Shown piece by piece: positions 41,058 to 50,398 of a DNA stretch of 64,000 nt. A program made the position numbers and the translations under genes. This DNA comes from Actinospica robiniae DSM 44927 (GTDB lineage Bacteria; Actinomycetota; Actinomycetes; Streptomycetales; Catenulisporaceae). The notes below the pieces were generated by a model, which saw only the letters and a program-made list of their open reading frames with translations, did no database searches and was not told the origin of the DNA. The stretch's first letter is position 1; the number at the start of each line of letters is the position of its first letter. The stretch covers positions 3,531,372 through 3,595,371 of the forward strand of contig NZ_KI632511.1 in assembly GCF_000504285.1 (NCBI RefSeq), written 5' to 3'.

Positions 41058-44000
41058 GTGGGAACAGCGCAGCACGCCGAGACAGCGGCCGAAGACGTCT
41101 TCGACCCGTCGGAGGCACAGCGCCGCCTCGTCATACCGCGACGGGGTGACGGAGCGGCCGTGGTGGCGACGGTCCAGGATGCGGCGGGGCAGCTGCGACG
41201 GATGTGGGAGGCCGTGGCGGGCTCCGCCGCTGAGGCCGTCGGCGCGTCGGGCAGCGATGCCGGGCTCGTCCGTCACATGCAGGCTGCAGGATTCGGGGAA
41301 CTCGGCACGACCACTCCGGCCGGGGCCGCGATCGTCGCGGCGCTCATCATCGACAGCGGGCTGAACGAGCTGCCGCGGCGGGCGATCGTCGACGCCTGGG
41401 TGGGCGAGCGGGGGCCGGCGTTCGCCGTGGAGGCGGTGGTCGAACTCGTGCGCACGCAGGTCCCGGTGAGACGGCCTGCCGAGCCCGTGACGCTGGTGGC
41501 GGGCGAGCAGGAATCCTGGCAGAAGCCGGAGCGGTTCCATCTCGCGTCCCGGCTGAGGGAGCACCTGGCCGCCGTGCCCGAGCAGGACCACACTACGGCG
41601 CGAGAGGTCGCGGCCCGGGTCCGCGCGCAGGCGGACTCGGCCGGAGCCTTCGGCGGCCGGGTCCAGCGCTGCCTCACCTCGTTCCTCTTCCCGGAGCGAA
41701 CAGACTGGGTCGCCGAGGACGTCGCGGAGCTGGTCCAGGCCGGCCAACAGCACAACGGCCATCTGGCCGCGCGCCTGCTGATGTGCGCCGTCTCGGATAT
41801 CGCCACGGCGACGGCGCTCTTCCCGGTCATCTCGTGGTGGTGGATCGTCAACGGCAGCCCTCAGGTGATCGAGAGCATGGGGGCCGTTCTCGGCCCGGAC
41901 CTCCTGCCGGTCCTGCTGGCCTGGTACGGCGACAGCCATGACCTCGACCAGCGCCAGCAGATCCTGTCCCGGATCGCCGAGACGCCCACCGACGCCGCCT
42001 TCAGAGCTCTGCTGGACCGCATCGAACACAGGCACACCGCTTCCGCCGTCCTCGCCGCTTCCCGCCGCTACCCGCAGCGCGCCGTGCGCATGCTCGCCGA
42101 GGCCGCAGGCTCCGATTCACCGAAGCAGAACACCGTTACGGCCCTGCTGCGCCTGCACACCCTCGCGAACGCCGACGTGGCGAAGAGAACTCTTTCCTCG
42201 CTGAGCCCGACGGCGCGGACGCGCGTCGAGAGCCTGCTCGAAGCGACCACGAGGCTGCCCGACGTCGCACCCGGCGACCTGCCGCCCCTGCTCGCCGCGC
42301 CGCCGTGGCTGAGCGGCCGCAACGCGCCGAAGCCCGTTGTCATCAGTGGCCTGACCCAGCAGGCGGAGCCGGTCGTCGCCTGGCAGGAAGGCGAGCGCGA
42401 GAAGTGGTCGGTGGACCGGGTGCCGGTCTACGCCCACCACAAGACCCGCGACTTCCCGCAGATCGCGGACTCGATCGCCGGGGGCGGCAACGGCGGTAGC
42501 TGGTACGCCGACGCCTATTTCGTGGTCAAGGCGCCGGAGGGGCTGGTCCGTCCGCTGCTCCCGGTGATGGCGCCGCCCACGTGGGGTCACTGGACGTGGC
42601 TCCCGTTCGCCCTCGCCCGCTACGAACTCGACGCGCTCCCCGTCGCCCTGAAGAAGGCCCAGCAGAATCCGGCCGAGTGCGCCCAGTGGCTCATGCCTTT
42701 CGCCACCGCCGAGGTGGCCACCGCGATGGCCGACTGGTACGCGAGACTCAAGACCGTCCGTCCGATCGCGCAGGCCTGGCTCAAGCGGCATCCCGACACA
42801 GCGGCCCGAGCCCTGGTCCCGGCGGCGACGGGCAAGGCCGGCCCGGGCCGTCGCGCCGCCGAGTCGGCGTTGCGGATGCTCGCGGCCTCCGGCTTCGCCG
42901 CGGCCGTGCTGGCCGCCGCCGAGCCGTACGGCGCCGAGGCCGCGCGAGCCGTCGAGGTCCTGCTCGCCGACGACGGCACTCTCCGCCTGCCCAAAGTCAT
43001 GCCGGAGGTGCCGGTCTGGGCCGGCCCTTCGGTGCTGCCGCAGATCCTGCTCGAGGGGCGTGAACTGGCACTGCCGCCGGACGCCGTCCTCGCGTTCGTC
43101 CAGATGCTCACCGTCTCCACCCCGGAGCAGCCCTACGCGGGCCTCGCGCAGGTCGATGAGGCCTGCGACCGGCGCTCGCTGACCGAGTTCGTCTGGGCCC
43201 TGTTCCAGAACTGGCAGCTGGCGGATTACCCGTCGAAGCAGGGCTTCCCGCTGGACGCGCTGCGTTGGTACGGCGACGACGAGGCGGTGCGCCGGCTCTC
43301 GCCGCTGATCCGGCAGTGGCCCGGCGACGGCGGCCATTCGCGCGCCGTGGCAGGTCTGGACGTGCTCACCGCGATCGGCGGTAACACGGCCCTGATGCAC
43401 CTGTACCGGATCGCGCAGAAGGCGAAGTTCAAGGGTCTGCGGGAACAGGCGGCGGCCCGGGTCCAGGACATCGCCGACGAGCTCGGGCTGACCGCCGACG
43501 AACTCGGCGACCGTCTCGTCCCGGACCTCGGCCTGGACGCGGACGGCACGCTGACACTGGACTTCGGCTCGCGCCGCTTCGTCGTCGGCTTCGACGAGCA
43601 GCTCAAGCCCTACGTCACCGACGAGGCAGGCAAGCGGCTCAAAGCCCTGCCGAAGCCCGGGGCCAAGGACGACCCGGAGCTCGCGCCGGCCGCCGCGCAG
43701 CAGTTCAGCGGTCTGAAGAAGGATGTCCGCACGCTGGCCTCGGATCAGATCGGCCGCCTGGAACTGGCGATGTGCACGCGCCGCAGCTGGACCGTCGAGG
43801 ACTTCCGTGCATACTTCGTGCGCCACCCGCTGTTGCGCCACATCGTGCGCCGCCTGGTCTGGGGCGACTTCGCCGCGGACGGCACGCTTCGCGGCGCCTT
43901 CCGCGTCGCCGAGGACCTGAGTTTCGCCGACGTGGCCGACGAGCCCTTCACCCTCCCAGACGGCGCCCAGGTCGGCATCGCGCACCCGCTCGACCTCGGC

Positions 44001-44456
44001 GACGACCTCGCCGGCTGGTCGGAGCTGTTCGCCGACTACGAGATCCTCCAGCCCTTCGCCCAACTCGGCCGCCCGATCTTCGCCCTCACCGCGGAGGAGG
44101 CCGTCGCGACGCAGCTCGCCCGCTTCACCGGAGTGAGTGTCCCGGCACCCAAGGTGCTGGGTCTGGAGCGGCGCGGCTGGCACCGCAGCCCGCCCGCCGA
44201 CGGCGGCGTGCAGGCCCACGTCATACGGGACCTGCCGAGCGGCCACAAGATCATCGTCGACCTCGACCCGGGCCTGTGGATCGGCGCCATCAGCGAGTGC
44301 CCCGACCAGTCCTTCCGGGCCGTCTGGATCACCGACACCGCCGGTGCGCAGTGGTACCACTACGCGCCCAAGACGGGCGGGATCCCGCTCTCGTCGATGG
44401 ATCCGGTGACCGCGTCCGAGATCCTTCGCGACCTCGCGGAGGTCACCGCGCCGTGA
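41058..44456 (+). CDS. DUF4132-domain protein, very large
   Basis: 1132 residues from a GTG with AGGGGA eight bases upstream; an open frame continues ~260 residues further upstream but is a shadow of the small genes there. Long alpha-helical repeats form the first two thirds (many LLxxL and Arg/Ala heptads). The DUF4132 region follows: VQDIADELGLTADELGDRLV, LTLDFGSRRFVVGFDEQLKP, LASDQIGRLELAMCTRRSWT. The C-terminal end contains DLPSGHKIIVDLDPGLWIG. Such proteins (often with WGR or MolR names) have no settled biochemical role. It is monocistronic, convergent with the Bax-inhibitor-like gene eight bases away. Confidence 0.88.
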   Translation: MGTAQHAETAAEDVFDPSEAQRRLVIPRRGDGAAVVATVQDAAGQLRRMWEAVAGSAAEAVGASGSDAGLVRHMQAAGFGELGTTTPAGAAIVAALIIDSGLNELPRRAIVDAWVGERGPAFAVEAVVELVRTQVPVRRPAEPVTLVAGEQESWQKPERFHLASRLREHLAAVPEQDHTTAREVAARVRAQADSAGAFGGRVQRCLTSFLFPERTDWVAEDVAELVQAGQQHNGHLAARLLMCAVSDIATATALFPVISWWWIVNGSPQVIESMGAVLGPDLLPVLLAWYGDSHDLDQRQQILSRIAETPTDAAFRALLDRIEHRHTASAVLAASRRYPQRAVRMLAEAAGSDSPKQNTVTALLRLHTLANADVAKRTLSSLSPTARTRVESLLEATTRLPDVAPGDLPPLLAAPPWLSGRNAPKPVVISGLTQQAEPVVAWQEGEREKWSVDRVPVYAHHKTRDFPQIADSIAGGGNGGSWYADAYFVVKAPEGLVRPLLPVMAPPTWGHWTWLPFALARYELDALPVALKKAQQNPAECAQWLMPFATAEVATAMADWYARLKTVRPIAQAWLKRHPDTAARALVPAATGKAGPGRRAAESALRMLAASGFAAAVLAAAEPYGAEAARAVEVLLADDGTLRLPKVMPEVPVWAGPSVLPQILLEGRELALPPDAVLAFVQMLTVSTPEQPYAGLAQVDEACDRRSLTEFVWALFQNWQLADYPSKQGFPLDALRWYGDDEAVRRLSPLIRQWPGDGGHSRAVAGLDVLTAIGGNTALMHLYRIAQKAKFKGLREQAAARVQDIADELGLTADELGDRLVPDLGLDADGTLTLDFGSRRFVVGFDEQLKPYVTDEAGKRLKALPKPGAKDDPELAPAAAQQFSGLKKDVRTLASDQIGRLELAMCTRRSWTVEDFRAYFVRHPLLRHIVRRLVWGDFAADGTLRGAFRVAEDLSFADVADEPFTLPDGAQVGIAHPLDLGDDLAGWSELFADYEILQPFAQLGRPIFALTAEEAVATQLARFTGVSVPAPKVLGLERRGWHRSPPADGGVQAHVIRDLPSGHKIIVDLDPGLWIGAISECPDQSFRAVWITDTAGAQWYHYAPKTGGIPLSSMDPVTASEILRDLAEVTAP

Positions 44457-44463
44457 CGGCCCG

Positions 44464-45120
44464 TCAGTTCCTGCGGCCGCCACCGCCGAAGATGCTCAGG
44501 AAGAACAGGAACACGTTGAGGATGTCCAGGAAGATCGAGGCCGCGATCAGCTGCGCCGAGGCGTTCTGGCGCGAGCGGCGCAGGCGCTGGAAGTCGATGA
44601 CGGTGAAGCCCGCGAACACGAGCAGCCCGAGGATGCTGTAGATCATCGAGGCGTGCGGGATCCGCGCGAACATCGTCACGACGCCGAAGATCAGCAGCGC
44701 GAGCAGGGCCCAGAAGCACGTGCGGGCCAGGGCCGACAGATCCCGCTCGGTGGCGTAGCCCGCCGAACCGAGCGCGGCGACGAACAGCGCCGTCGCCCCG
44801 CCGGCGCGCCACAGCGTCTGCGGGTCGCTCGACGCGTAGTAGAGCAGCGTCGGGGCGACGGCCACGCCGAGGAACATGCCGAAGGCGGCCAGCAGGACGG
44901 TGGTGGTGTGCGGGGAGCGGACGGAGGTGAAACGCATCGCGATCAGGCAGACGAAGGCGGCGATGAACGCGATGATCCCGGCCCCCGGCGCCATCTGACG
45001 GCCGAGGTAGGCGCCCACGGCGAAGAGCGCAGCGGTGCCGGCGACATAGGTCATAGTCCTGGCGAACAGCGTGTTCGCCGAGACCCCTGAGTTCCAGCGG
45101 GTCGCAGTCGAGTCGTACAC
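44464..45120 (-). CDS. Bax inhibitor-1/YccA-family membrane protein
   Basis: 218 residues, seven membrane segments; family blocks are FARTMTYVAGTAALFAVGAY, YASSDPQTLWRAGGATALFV and the C-terminal SIFLDILNVFLFFLSIFGGG with the semi-conserved Asp. BI-1/YccA proteins are calcium-leak or protease-modulating membrane proteins. The GTG at 45120 has AGGAGA four to five bases upstream. The neighbouring DUF4132 gene is convergent, so no shared operon is implied. Confidence 0.92.
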   Translation of the reverse strand: MYDSTATRWNSGVSANTLFARTMTYVAGTAALFAVGAYLGRQMAPGAGIIAFIAAFVCLIAMRFTSVRSPHTTTVLLAAFGMFLGVAVAPTLLYYASSDPQTLWRAGGATALFVAALGSAGYATERDLSALARTCFWALLALLIFGVVTMFARIPHASMIYSILGLLVFAGFTVIDFQRLRRSRQNASAQLIAASIFLDILNVFLFFLSIFGGGGRRN

Positions 45121-45682
45121 GGATTCTCCTGATCGGCGTCACGGCGGGCAAAGGCGGCGGACCTGGTGAGACCTTGCGGGACCCATTGTCCGCCATGACA
45201 ACGGAAAACCGTAGGCTTCTCCAGTCGCCGGAAGACCGCCGTCACAAACGCGCGTCGCTCGACTCCGGATACTTCGACAGGCCGCTGATCAGGGTTAGGA
45301 CACTGACCTGGGCGACCGCCGGCTCATCCCCCGAGCCTCGCAGCGCGAGACCGTCGTCCGTGGCTCCCACCGGGGACGATGTCGGAACGCACAGGATGGC
45401 CGATGTCCGCCTCTCCTCCGGCGCCGCCGATGCGACCTGCACGGCGCGCGCCTGCTCGCCCTCAGTCAACACCTGGAGGTGATCGGCAGCACTGCACGTC
45501 GGCCGATCGGTGTGCCGGACAGCGGGCTGGTGCCGGTCCGATCCGGCTGCCAGGAGGGTGATGCCGTGAATCGCCGGCTGCTTGAAGGGGCACTCTTCCA
45601 CCGACGCCGAACGCCGATCATGCCGCACCCGCCTGCGGCCTGGGCGTGATCGGATTATCAGACCGACGAATGGAGGCACCTG
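45121..45682. other. 562-base gap, possible frameshifted STAS-like relic
   Basis: No intact gene is visible. Around 45,280-45,560 the plus strand gives fragments in different frames (LIRVRTLTWA; MADVRLSSG; CDLHGARLLALSQHLEVIG) that together resemble the strand-helix pattern of a STAS anti-sigma-antagonist domain. The reading is broken at least once and none of the frames has a good ribosome site. This is weak evidence; it may simply be noncoding. Confidence 0.25.
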
Positions 45683-46153
45683 ATGGCCGAACTTCCGTCA
45701 CCGCCGGAGGGAATCGTACTCGCCCACTTCATCGTCTCGAGCGATGTCGAGCGCTCTCGGCGCTTCTACACCGAAGTGCTCGGCGGCCGGCTGGTCTACT
45801 CCGGCCCGGGCGGGCTGACCTACGTCGCACTCGCGAACACCTGGATCATCATCAACGTCGGCGGAGGCCCGACCGACGACAAGCCGTCGGTCGTCCTGGA
45901 GACGCCGCCCGATCCCGACCGGGTCAGCAGCTTCCTCAACATCCGGGTCAGGGACATCCACGCCATCTACGCGGAGTGGAGCGGCCAGGGTGCCCAGTTC
46001 CTCACGCCGCCGAAGCAGCACCAGTACGAGATCCGCTGCTACATGCGCGATCCCGACGGCCACCTGATCGAGGTGGGGCAGACCACCGACCCCTCGGGAG
46101 ACTGGACGCCCGCCCACTGGCCGCCGAGCACGCGCACCGGCGATTCGGCGTGA
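45683..46153 (+). CDS. VOC-family (glyoxalase-like) protein
   Basis: 156 residues. A single VOC module pair: VLAHFIVSSDVERSRRFYTE at the start with a metal-ligand His, and RCYMRDPDGHLIEVGQTTDP near the end with His and Glu. Such proteins are metal-dependent lyases, dioxygenases or drug-binding resistance proteins; the substrate is unknown. GGAGG lies seven bases before the ATG. It stands alone upstream of the flavoprotein gene, with 143 apparently empty bases between. Confidence 0.87.
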   Translation: MAELPSPPEGIVLAHFIVSSDVERSRRFYTEVLGGRLVYSGPGGLTYVALANTWIIINVGGGPTDDKPSVVLETPPDPDRVSSFLNIRVRDIHAIYAEWSGQGAQFLTPPKQHQYEIRCYMRDPDGHLIEVGQTTDPSGDWTPAHWPPSTRTGDSA

Positions 46154-46296
46154 ACGCCGAGGTCAGCCTCTTCCGGATGCGGGCCGCGGTCGTCTGTACG
46201 AGGCTGGTCGGGTCTGCGGTTCGAGCGGGCTGCGCCGAGGCTCGGTGAACAGGCCGGGAGCGGACTGCCGACAGGGGGCAAGCAGAAGGGCAGAGT

Positions 46297-47652
46297 GTGG
46301 ACAGCACCTACGACGTCATCGTGATGGGCGGCGGCTCACCCGGAGAGCACTGCGCCGGCGCTCTGGCAGAGGGCGGCCTACGGGTCGCGCTCGTGGAACC
46401 GGAACTGGTCGGCGGCGAATGCTCCTACTGGGCCTGCGTCCCGTCGAAGACGCTGCTGCGTCCAGGCGAGGCGGTCCAGGGCGCGCGGGAGGCTGCCGCC
46501 ACCGCGAAGGTCGATGTCGAGCAGGCTCTCGCGTGGCGCGACTACATGGTGTCCGACTACTCGGATGCGGGACAGGAGCGTTGGCTCGCCGACCACGGCA
46601 TCGACCTGCTACGCGGAGCCGGCCGGCTCGCCGGACCGGGGTGCGTCGAGGTGGCCGGGGTCCGCTACCGGGCCGAGCACATCGTCGTGGCCACCGGCGC
46701 ATCCTCCTTCATCCCGCCTGTTCCCGGGCTGCGGGAGCTGCCGGGACTGTGGACGAACCGCGAGGTGACCGGCATGAAGGCCGTCCCGCGGCGGCTGGTC
46801 GTGCTCGGTGCCGGGCCGGTCGGGGTGGAGATGGCCCAGGCCGTGCGACGGCTGGGCGGCGAGGTCGTGCTGACCGGACGAGGCCGGCGTGTGCTGCCGC
46901 GCCAGCCCGCGCCTCTCGGTGATGCGCTCGGCGAGGTCCTGCGCCGCGACGGGATCGAGCTGGTGCTCGGCCCGGGGACGACCGGCGCTCGGCAAGATGA
47001 CGGGGACTACGTCCTCAGCCTCGACGACGGGCGGGAAGTGCGCGGCGACAAGCTGCTCGTCGCCACAGGCAGGCGCCCCCGCGTGCACGACATCGGCTTG
47101 GAGACGGTCGGAGTGCGCGCGGACGAGCACGGCATCCCCGTTGACCGGAACCTGCGCGCCGCGGAGGGCATCTGGGTCGTGGGCGACGCGACCGGCCAAT
47201 GGATGCTGACCCACGCCGGCAAGTACCAGGGCGAGGTCGTCGCGGACAACATCCTCGGCACGCCCCGCGAAGTGGACTACCGGGCCGTGCCGAGCGTCGT
47301 GTTCACCGATCCGCAGGCGGCGGCGGTCGGCGCCCAGGATGCGCTGTTCAGCGCCACCGTGCCGCTGTCCGAGGTGGCCAAGACCGCCACCTACACCCGC
47401 GCCTACGCCGACTCCAACGGGTTCCTCACGCTGCTCAGCGACGGCCGCGTGCTCACCGGCGCCTACGCGCTCGGCCCCGAGGCGGGCGAATGGCTCCAGC
47501 AGGCGACGCTCGCCATCCGCGCCCGGATTCCGCTGGACGTGCTGCGCGACACCATCCAGCCGTTCCCCACGTTCTCCGAGATCTACGTCTCCGCGCTCAA
47601 GGCCGTGCACGACAAGGTCAGCGCCGAGAAGCGGCAGCCTGCCGGGACGTAG
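46297..47652 (+). CDS. Flavoprotein disulfide reductase-like oxidoreductase lacking the C-terminal His-Glu
   Basis: 451 residues. FAD motif [20 protein letters not shown], redox disulfide [16 protein letters not shown] (CX4C), NAD(P) motif [20 protein letters not shown] and the second FAD block [10 protein letters not shown]. True dihydrolipoyl dehydrogenases and mercuric reductases end with a conserved HxHPTxxE; here the matching text is [11 protein letters not shown], so the catalytic His is missing. It probably works as an NAD(P)H oxidase or reductase of a small thiol or quinone rather than as E3. The GTG at 46297 follows an AAGGG site. egtA begins 53 bases later, so it may be co-transcribed with the ergothioneine genes. 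Confidence 0.88.
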   Translation: MDSTYDVIVMGGGSPGEHCAGALAEGGLRVALVEPELVGGECSYWACVPSKTLLRPGEAVQGAREAAATAKVDVEQALAWRDYMVSDYSDAGQERWLADHGIDLLRGAGRLAGPGCVEVAGVRYRAEHIVVATGASSFIPPVPGLRELPGLWTNREVTGMKAVPRRLVVLGAGPVGVEMAQAVRRLGGEVVLTGRGRRVLPRQPAPLGDALGEVLRRDGIELVLGPGTTGARQDDGDYVLSLDDGREVRGDKLLVATGRRPRVHDIGLETVGVRADEHGIPVDRNLRAAEGIWVVGDATGQWMLTHAGKYQGEVVADNILGTPREVDYRAVPSVVFTDPQAAAVGAQDALFSATVPLSEVAKTATYTRAYADSNGFLTLLSDGRVLTGAYALGPEAGEWLQQATLAIRARIPLDVLRDTIQPFPTFSEIYVSALKAVHDKVSAEKRQPAGT

Positions 47653-47705
47653 CGCCGGCAGCTCTCGGCCGCGAACGGCATCACCGACCGGCATTGGAGT
47701 TCAGC

Positions 47706-48995
47706 ATGGAGCGCAGGCTCACGATCGCGGCCGACGAGTGGCTCTCGGCCGCACACGCCGCTGACTACATCCGCGGCGTGTGCTTCAAGACCGGTCCGCC
47801 CGCAAGCACCGGCGTCGAGCTCGAATGGCTCGTCCTCGACCGCGCGCAACCCCACCGCCAAGTCCTTCCCGAGCAGCTCGACGAGGCGCTCGCCTCGCTC
47901 CCGGCGGCCGACGGCTGCCTTCCCAGCGGCACCCGGATCACCCGTGAACCCGGCGGGCAGCTCGAGCTCAGCAGCCCGCCCGCATCGCGGCTGCTCGCCT
48001 GCGTCGACACCGTCGCCGAAGACCTCGCGCTGGTCGGCCGGGCACTCGACGTCCACGGCCTGGAGCTGTCCGGCTACGGGCTCGACCCCTTCCGCGACCC
48101 GCAGCGGGTGACGGACCATCCTCGCTACGCGGCCATGGAGACGTATTTCGACCGGATCGGCCCGTGCGGCCGGATGATGATGCGGGCCACCACCGCGATC
48201 CAGGTCAACCTGGACGCCGGCACCGAGGACGGCGACCTCGACGGCTATCGGGCCCGCTGGCAGTTGGCCCACCGGCTCGGTCCGGTGCTGGTCGCGGCCT
48301 TCGCCAATTCCCCGCTGTGGCAGGGCGAGCCGACCGGCTGGCGCTCGACCCGGCAGGCGATCTGGGAGAACGTCGATCCCGGCCGAACCAGCCCCCCGCA
48401 GGACCTTCCCGCCCATGCCGACCCGCGCGACGCGTGGGCACGGTTCGCCCTGGAAGCCGGGCTGCTGTGCCTGCGGCGCAAGCCGTCCGAGGACTGGACC
48501 GCGCCGCACGGCCACACGCTCGCCTCGTGGCTGGACGGCGGCATCGCCGAGCGCCCGATCACCCGGGACGACCTCGACTACCACCTCACCACGCTCTTCC
48601 CGCCGGTTCGCCCCCGCGGCTGGCTGGAGCTGCGCATGATCGACGCCCAGCCCGGCGACGGCTGGATCGTCCCGACGCTGCTCACCGCGGTGCTGCTCGA
48701 CGACCCCGAGGCCGCTCAGGCCGCGTGGAGCGCGACGGAGCCGCTGTGCGCCGCGTCCTCGCCGTTCCCGCCGCAGGCGGTGTGGTCGCGCGCGGCGAAG
48801 CTGGGCATGTCAGCGCCCGAATTCGGCAAGGCCGCAATGGCCTGCTTCGAGGCCGCCATTCCGGCCCTCGCCCGCGCCGGAGTGCCCGGGGCGATGCGGG
48901 AGAAGGTCGCGGACTTCGCCGCACGCTATCCCGCGCGTGGCCGGTGCCCCGCGGACGACCTGTTGGACGACGCCGCTGCCATCCCGCCCGCATAA
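47706..48995 (+). CDS. egtA: Ergothioneine biosynthesis glutamate-cysteine ligase EgtA
   Basis: 429 residues. GCS2-type blocks: GVELEWLVLDRAQPHR (metal-binding Glu), REPGGQLELSSPP, MMMRATTAIQVNLDAG, FANSPLWQGEPTGWRSTR and WLELRMIDAQPGDGW. EgtA makes gamma-glutamyl-cysteine, the sulfur donor for ergothioneine. The ATG at 47706 fits the family N terminus; the longer frame is a shadow of the flavoprotein gene. It lies 17 bases upstream of egtB, so it is one operon with egtB and the egtC-egtD fusion. Confidence 0.93.
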   Translation: MERRLTIAADEWLSAAHAADYIRGVCFKTGPPASTGVELEWLVLDRAQPHRQVLPEQLDEALASLPAADGCLPSGTRITREPGGQLELSSPPASRLLACVDTVAEDLALVGRALDVHGLELSGYGLDPFRDPQRVTDHPRYAAMETYFDRIGPCGRMMMRATTAIQVNLDAGTEDGDLDGYRARWQLAHRLGPVLVAAFANSPLWQGEPTGWRSTRQAIWENVDPGRTSPPQDLPAHADPRDAWARFALEAGLLCLRRKPSEDWTAPHGHTLASWLDGGIAERPITRDDLDYHLTTLFPPVRPRGWLELRMIDAQPGDGWIVPTLLTAVLLDDPEAAQAAWSATEPLCAASSPFPPQAVWSRAAKLGMSAPEFGKAAMACFEAAIPALARAGVPGAMREKVADFAARYPARGRCPADDLLDDAAAIPPA

Positions 48996-49012
48996 CCGGA
49001 AGGAACACCCTG

Positions 49013-50398
49013 ATGGCCGTGCCTATCCGAATACCCGACGCGCCCGCGCCGCCCCGAACCGACGAGGCGATGCGCGCGGCAGTGCGCGAGTCGCTCGAGC
49101 AGGCCCGGCGGCGCACGCTCGCGCTGACCGACTGCCTCGGTGCGGACGAGCTCGGCGCGCAGCACTCGCCGTTGATGTCGCCGCTGGTCTGGGATCTCGC
49201 CCACGTCGGCAACCAGGAGGAGATCTGGCTGGTGCGCACCGCCGGCGGCGAGGCCGCGTTGCGCCCGGACCTCGACTCGCTCTACGACGCGTTCCAGCAA
49301 CCGCGCGCCGAACGGCCCGAGCTGCCGCTGCTGACGCCGCCGCAGGCTCGGCGGTATATCGCCGCGGTGCGCGAACGCGCCCTCGACGTGCTGCTGAAGG
49401 CCCCGCTCGGCCCCGACCAGGACCCGCTGCTGGCCAACGGGTTCGTGTTCGGCATGATCGCGCAGCACGAGCAGCAGCACGACGAGACGATGCTGGCCAC
49501 CCATCAGCTCCGCCGAGGCCCGGCCGTCCTGCACGCCCCTCGGCCGGAGCCGGCGCCCGCGGACGCGGCTGACCTGCCGTCAGAAGCCTGGATCCCGGGC
49601 GGCCCGTTCACCATGGGCACCGACGACGAGCCCTGGGCGCTCGACAACGAACGTCCCGCCCATCGCGTGGAGGTGCCCGGCTTCTGGCTGGACACCGTGC
49701 CCCTCAGCAACCGCGCGTTCCAGGAGTTCATGGCGGACGGCGGCTATCAGGATCCGCGCTGGTGGAGCCCTGAGGGCTGGGCGCACCGCGTCGAGGCGGG
49801 CCTGCACGCGCCGCTGTTCTGGCAGCGCGGCGCAGGCCCGGAAGCAACCGAAGGAGACTGGTTGCGCCGGCGCTTCGGCGTCCTGGAGCCGGTGCCGCCG
49901 GACGAGCCGGTGCTGCACGTGTGCTGGTACGAGGCCGACGCGTACGCGCGCTGGGCCGGCCGGCGCCTGCCGACGGAGGCGGAGTGGGAGAAGGCCGCGC
50001 GCCACGACCCGGCCACCGGGCGCTCGCGCCGCTACCCCTGGGGCGACCAGGATCCGACGCCGCTGCTGGCCGACCTCGGGCAGCGCCACCTCCAGCCCGC
50101 GCCGGCCGGCGCCTATCCCGACGGTGCCTCCCCGTATGGGGTGCGCCAGCTGATCGGCGGCGTGTGGGAGTGGACCGCGAGCGACTTCGCGCCCTACCCG
50201 GGCTTCGCCGCCTTCCCCTACAAGGAGTACTCAGAGGTCTTCTTCGGTCCGAACTACAAGGTGCTGCGCGGTGGCGCCTTCAGCGTCGCCGAGGTCGCCT
50301 GCCGGAGTACCTTCCGCAATTGGGACTACCCGATCCGGCGCCAGATCTTCGCCGGCTTCCGCACGGCGCGTGACCCTCGGCCCGGGGAGGGACGCTGA
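49013..50398 (+). CDS. egtB: Hercynine oxygenase EgtB (iron-dependent sulfoxide synthase)
   Basis: 461 residues. The DinB-like N-terminal domain supplies iron ligands: His in VWDLAHVGNQEE and the HxxxHxE-type AQHEQQHDETML. The C-terminal formylglycine-generating-enzyme-like domain has IPGGPFTMGT, RRLPTEAEWEKAARHDP, GGVWEWTASDF and VLRGGAFSV. EgtB joins gamma-Glu-Cys (or Cys) to hercynine with O2. GGAAGGA precedes the ATG. The stop shares one base with the next start (TGATG), so the fused egtC-egtD is coupled to it. Confidence 0.95.
   Translation: MAVPIRIPDAPAPPRTDEAMRAAVRESLEQARRRTLALTDCLGADELGAQHSPLMSPLVWDLAHVGNQEEIWLVRTAGGEAALRPDLDSLYDAFQQPRAERPELPLLTPPQARRYIAAVRERALDVLLKAPLGPDQDPLLANGFVFGMIAQHEQQHDETMLATHQLRRGPAVLHAPRPEPAPADAADLPSEAWIPGGPFTMGTDDEPWALDNERPAHRVEVPGFWLDTVPLSNRAFQEFMADGGYQDPRWWSPEGWAHRVEAGLHAPLFWQRGAGPEATEGDWLRRRFGVLEPVPPDEPVLHVCWYEADAYARWAGRRLPTEAEWEKAARHDPATGRSRRYPWGDQDPTPLLADLGQRHLQPAPAGAYPDGASPYGVRQLIGGVWEWTASDFAPYPGFAAFPYKEYSEVFFGPNYKVLRGGAFSVAEVACRSTFRNWDYPIRRQIFAGFRTARDPRPGEGR

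Noticed and set aside
42117-44483. 788-codon minus-strand open frame
   Set aside because: Antisense to the DUF4132 gene.
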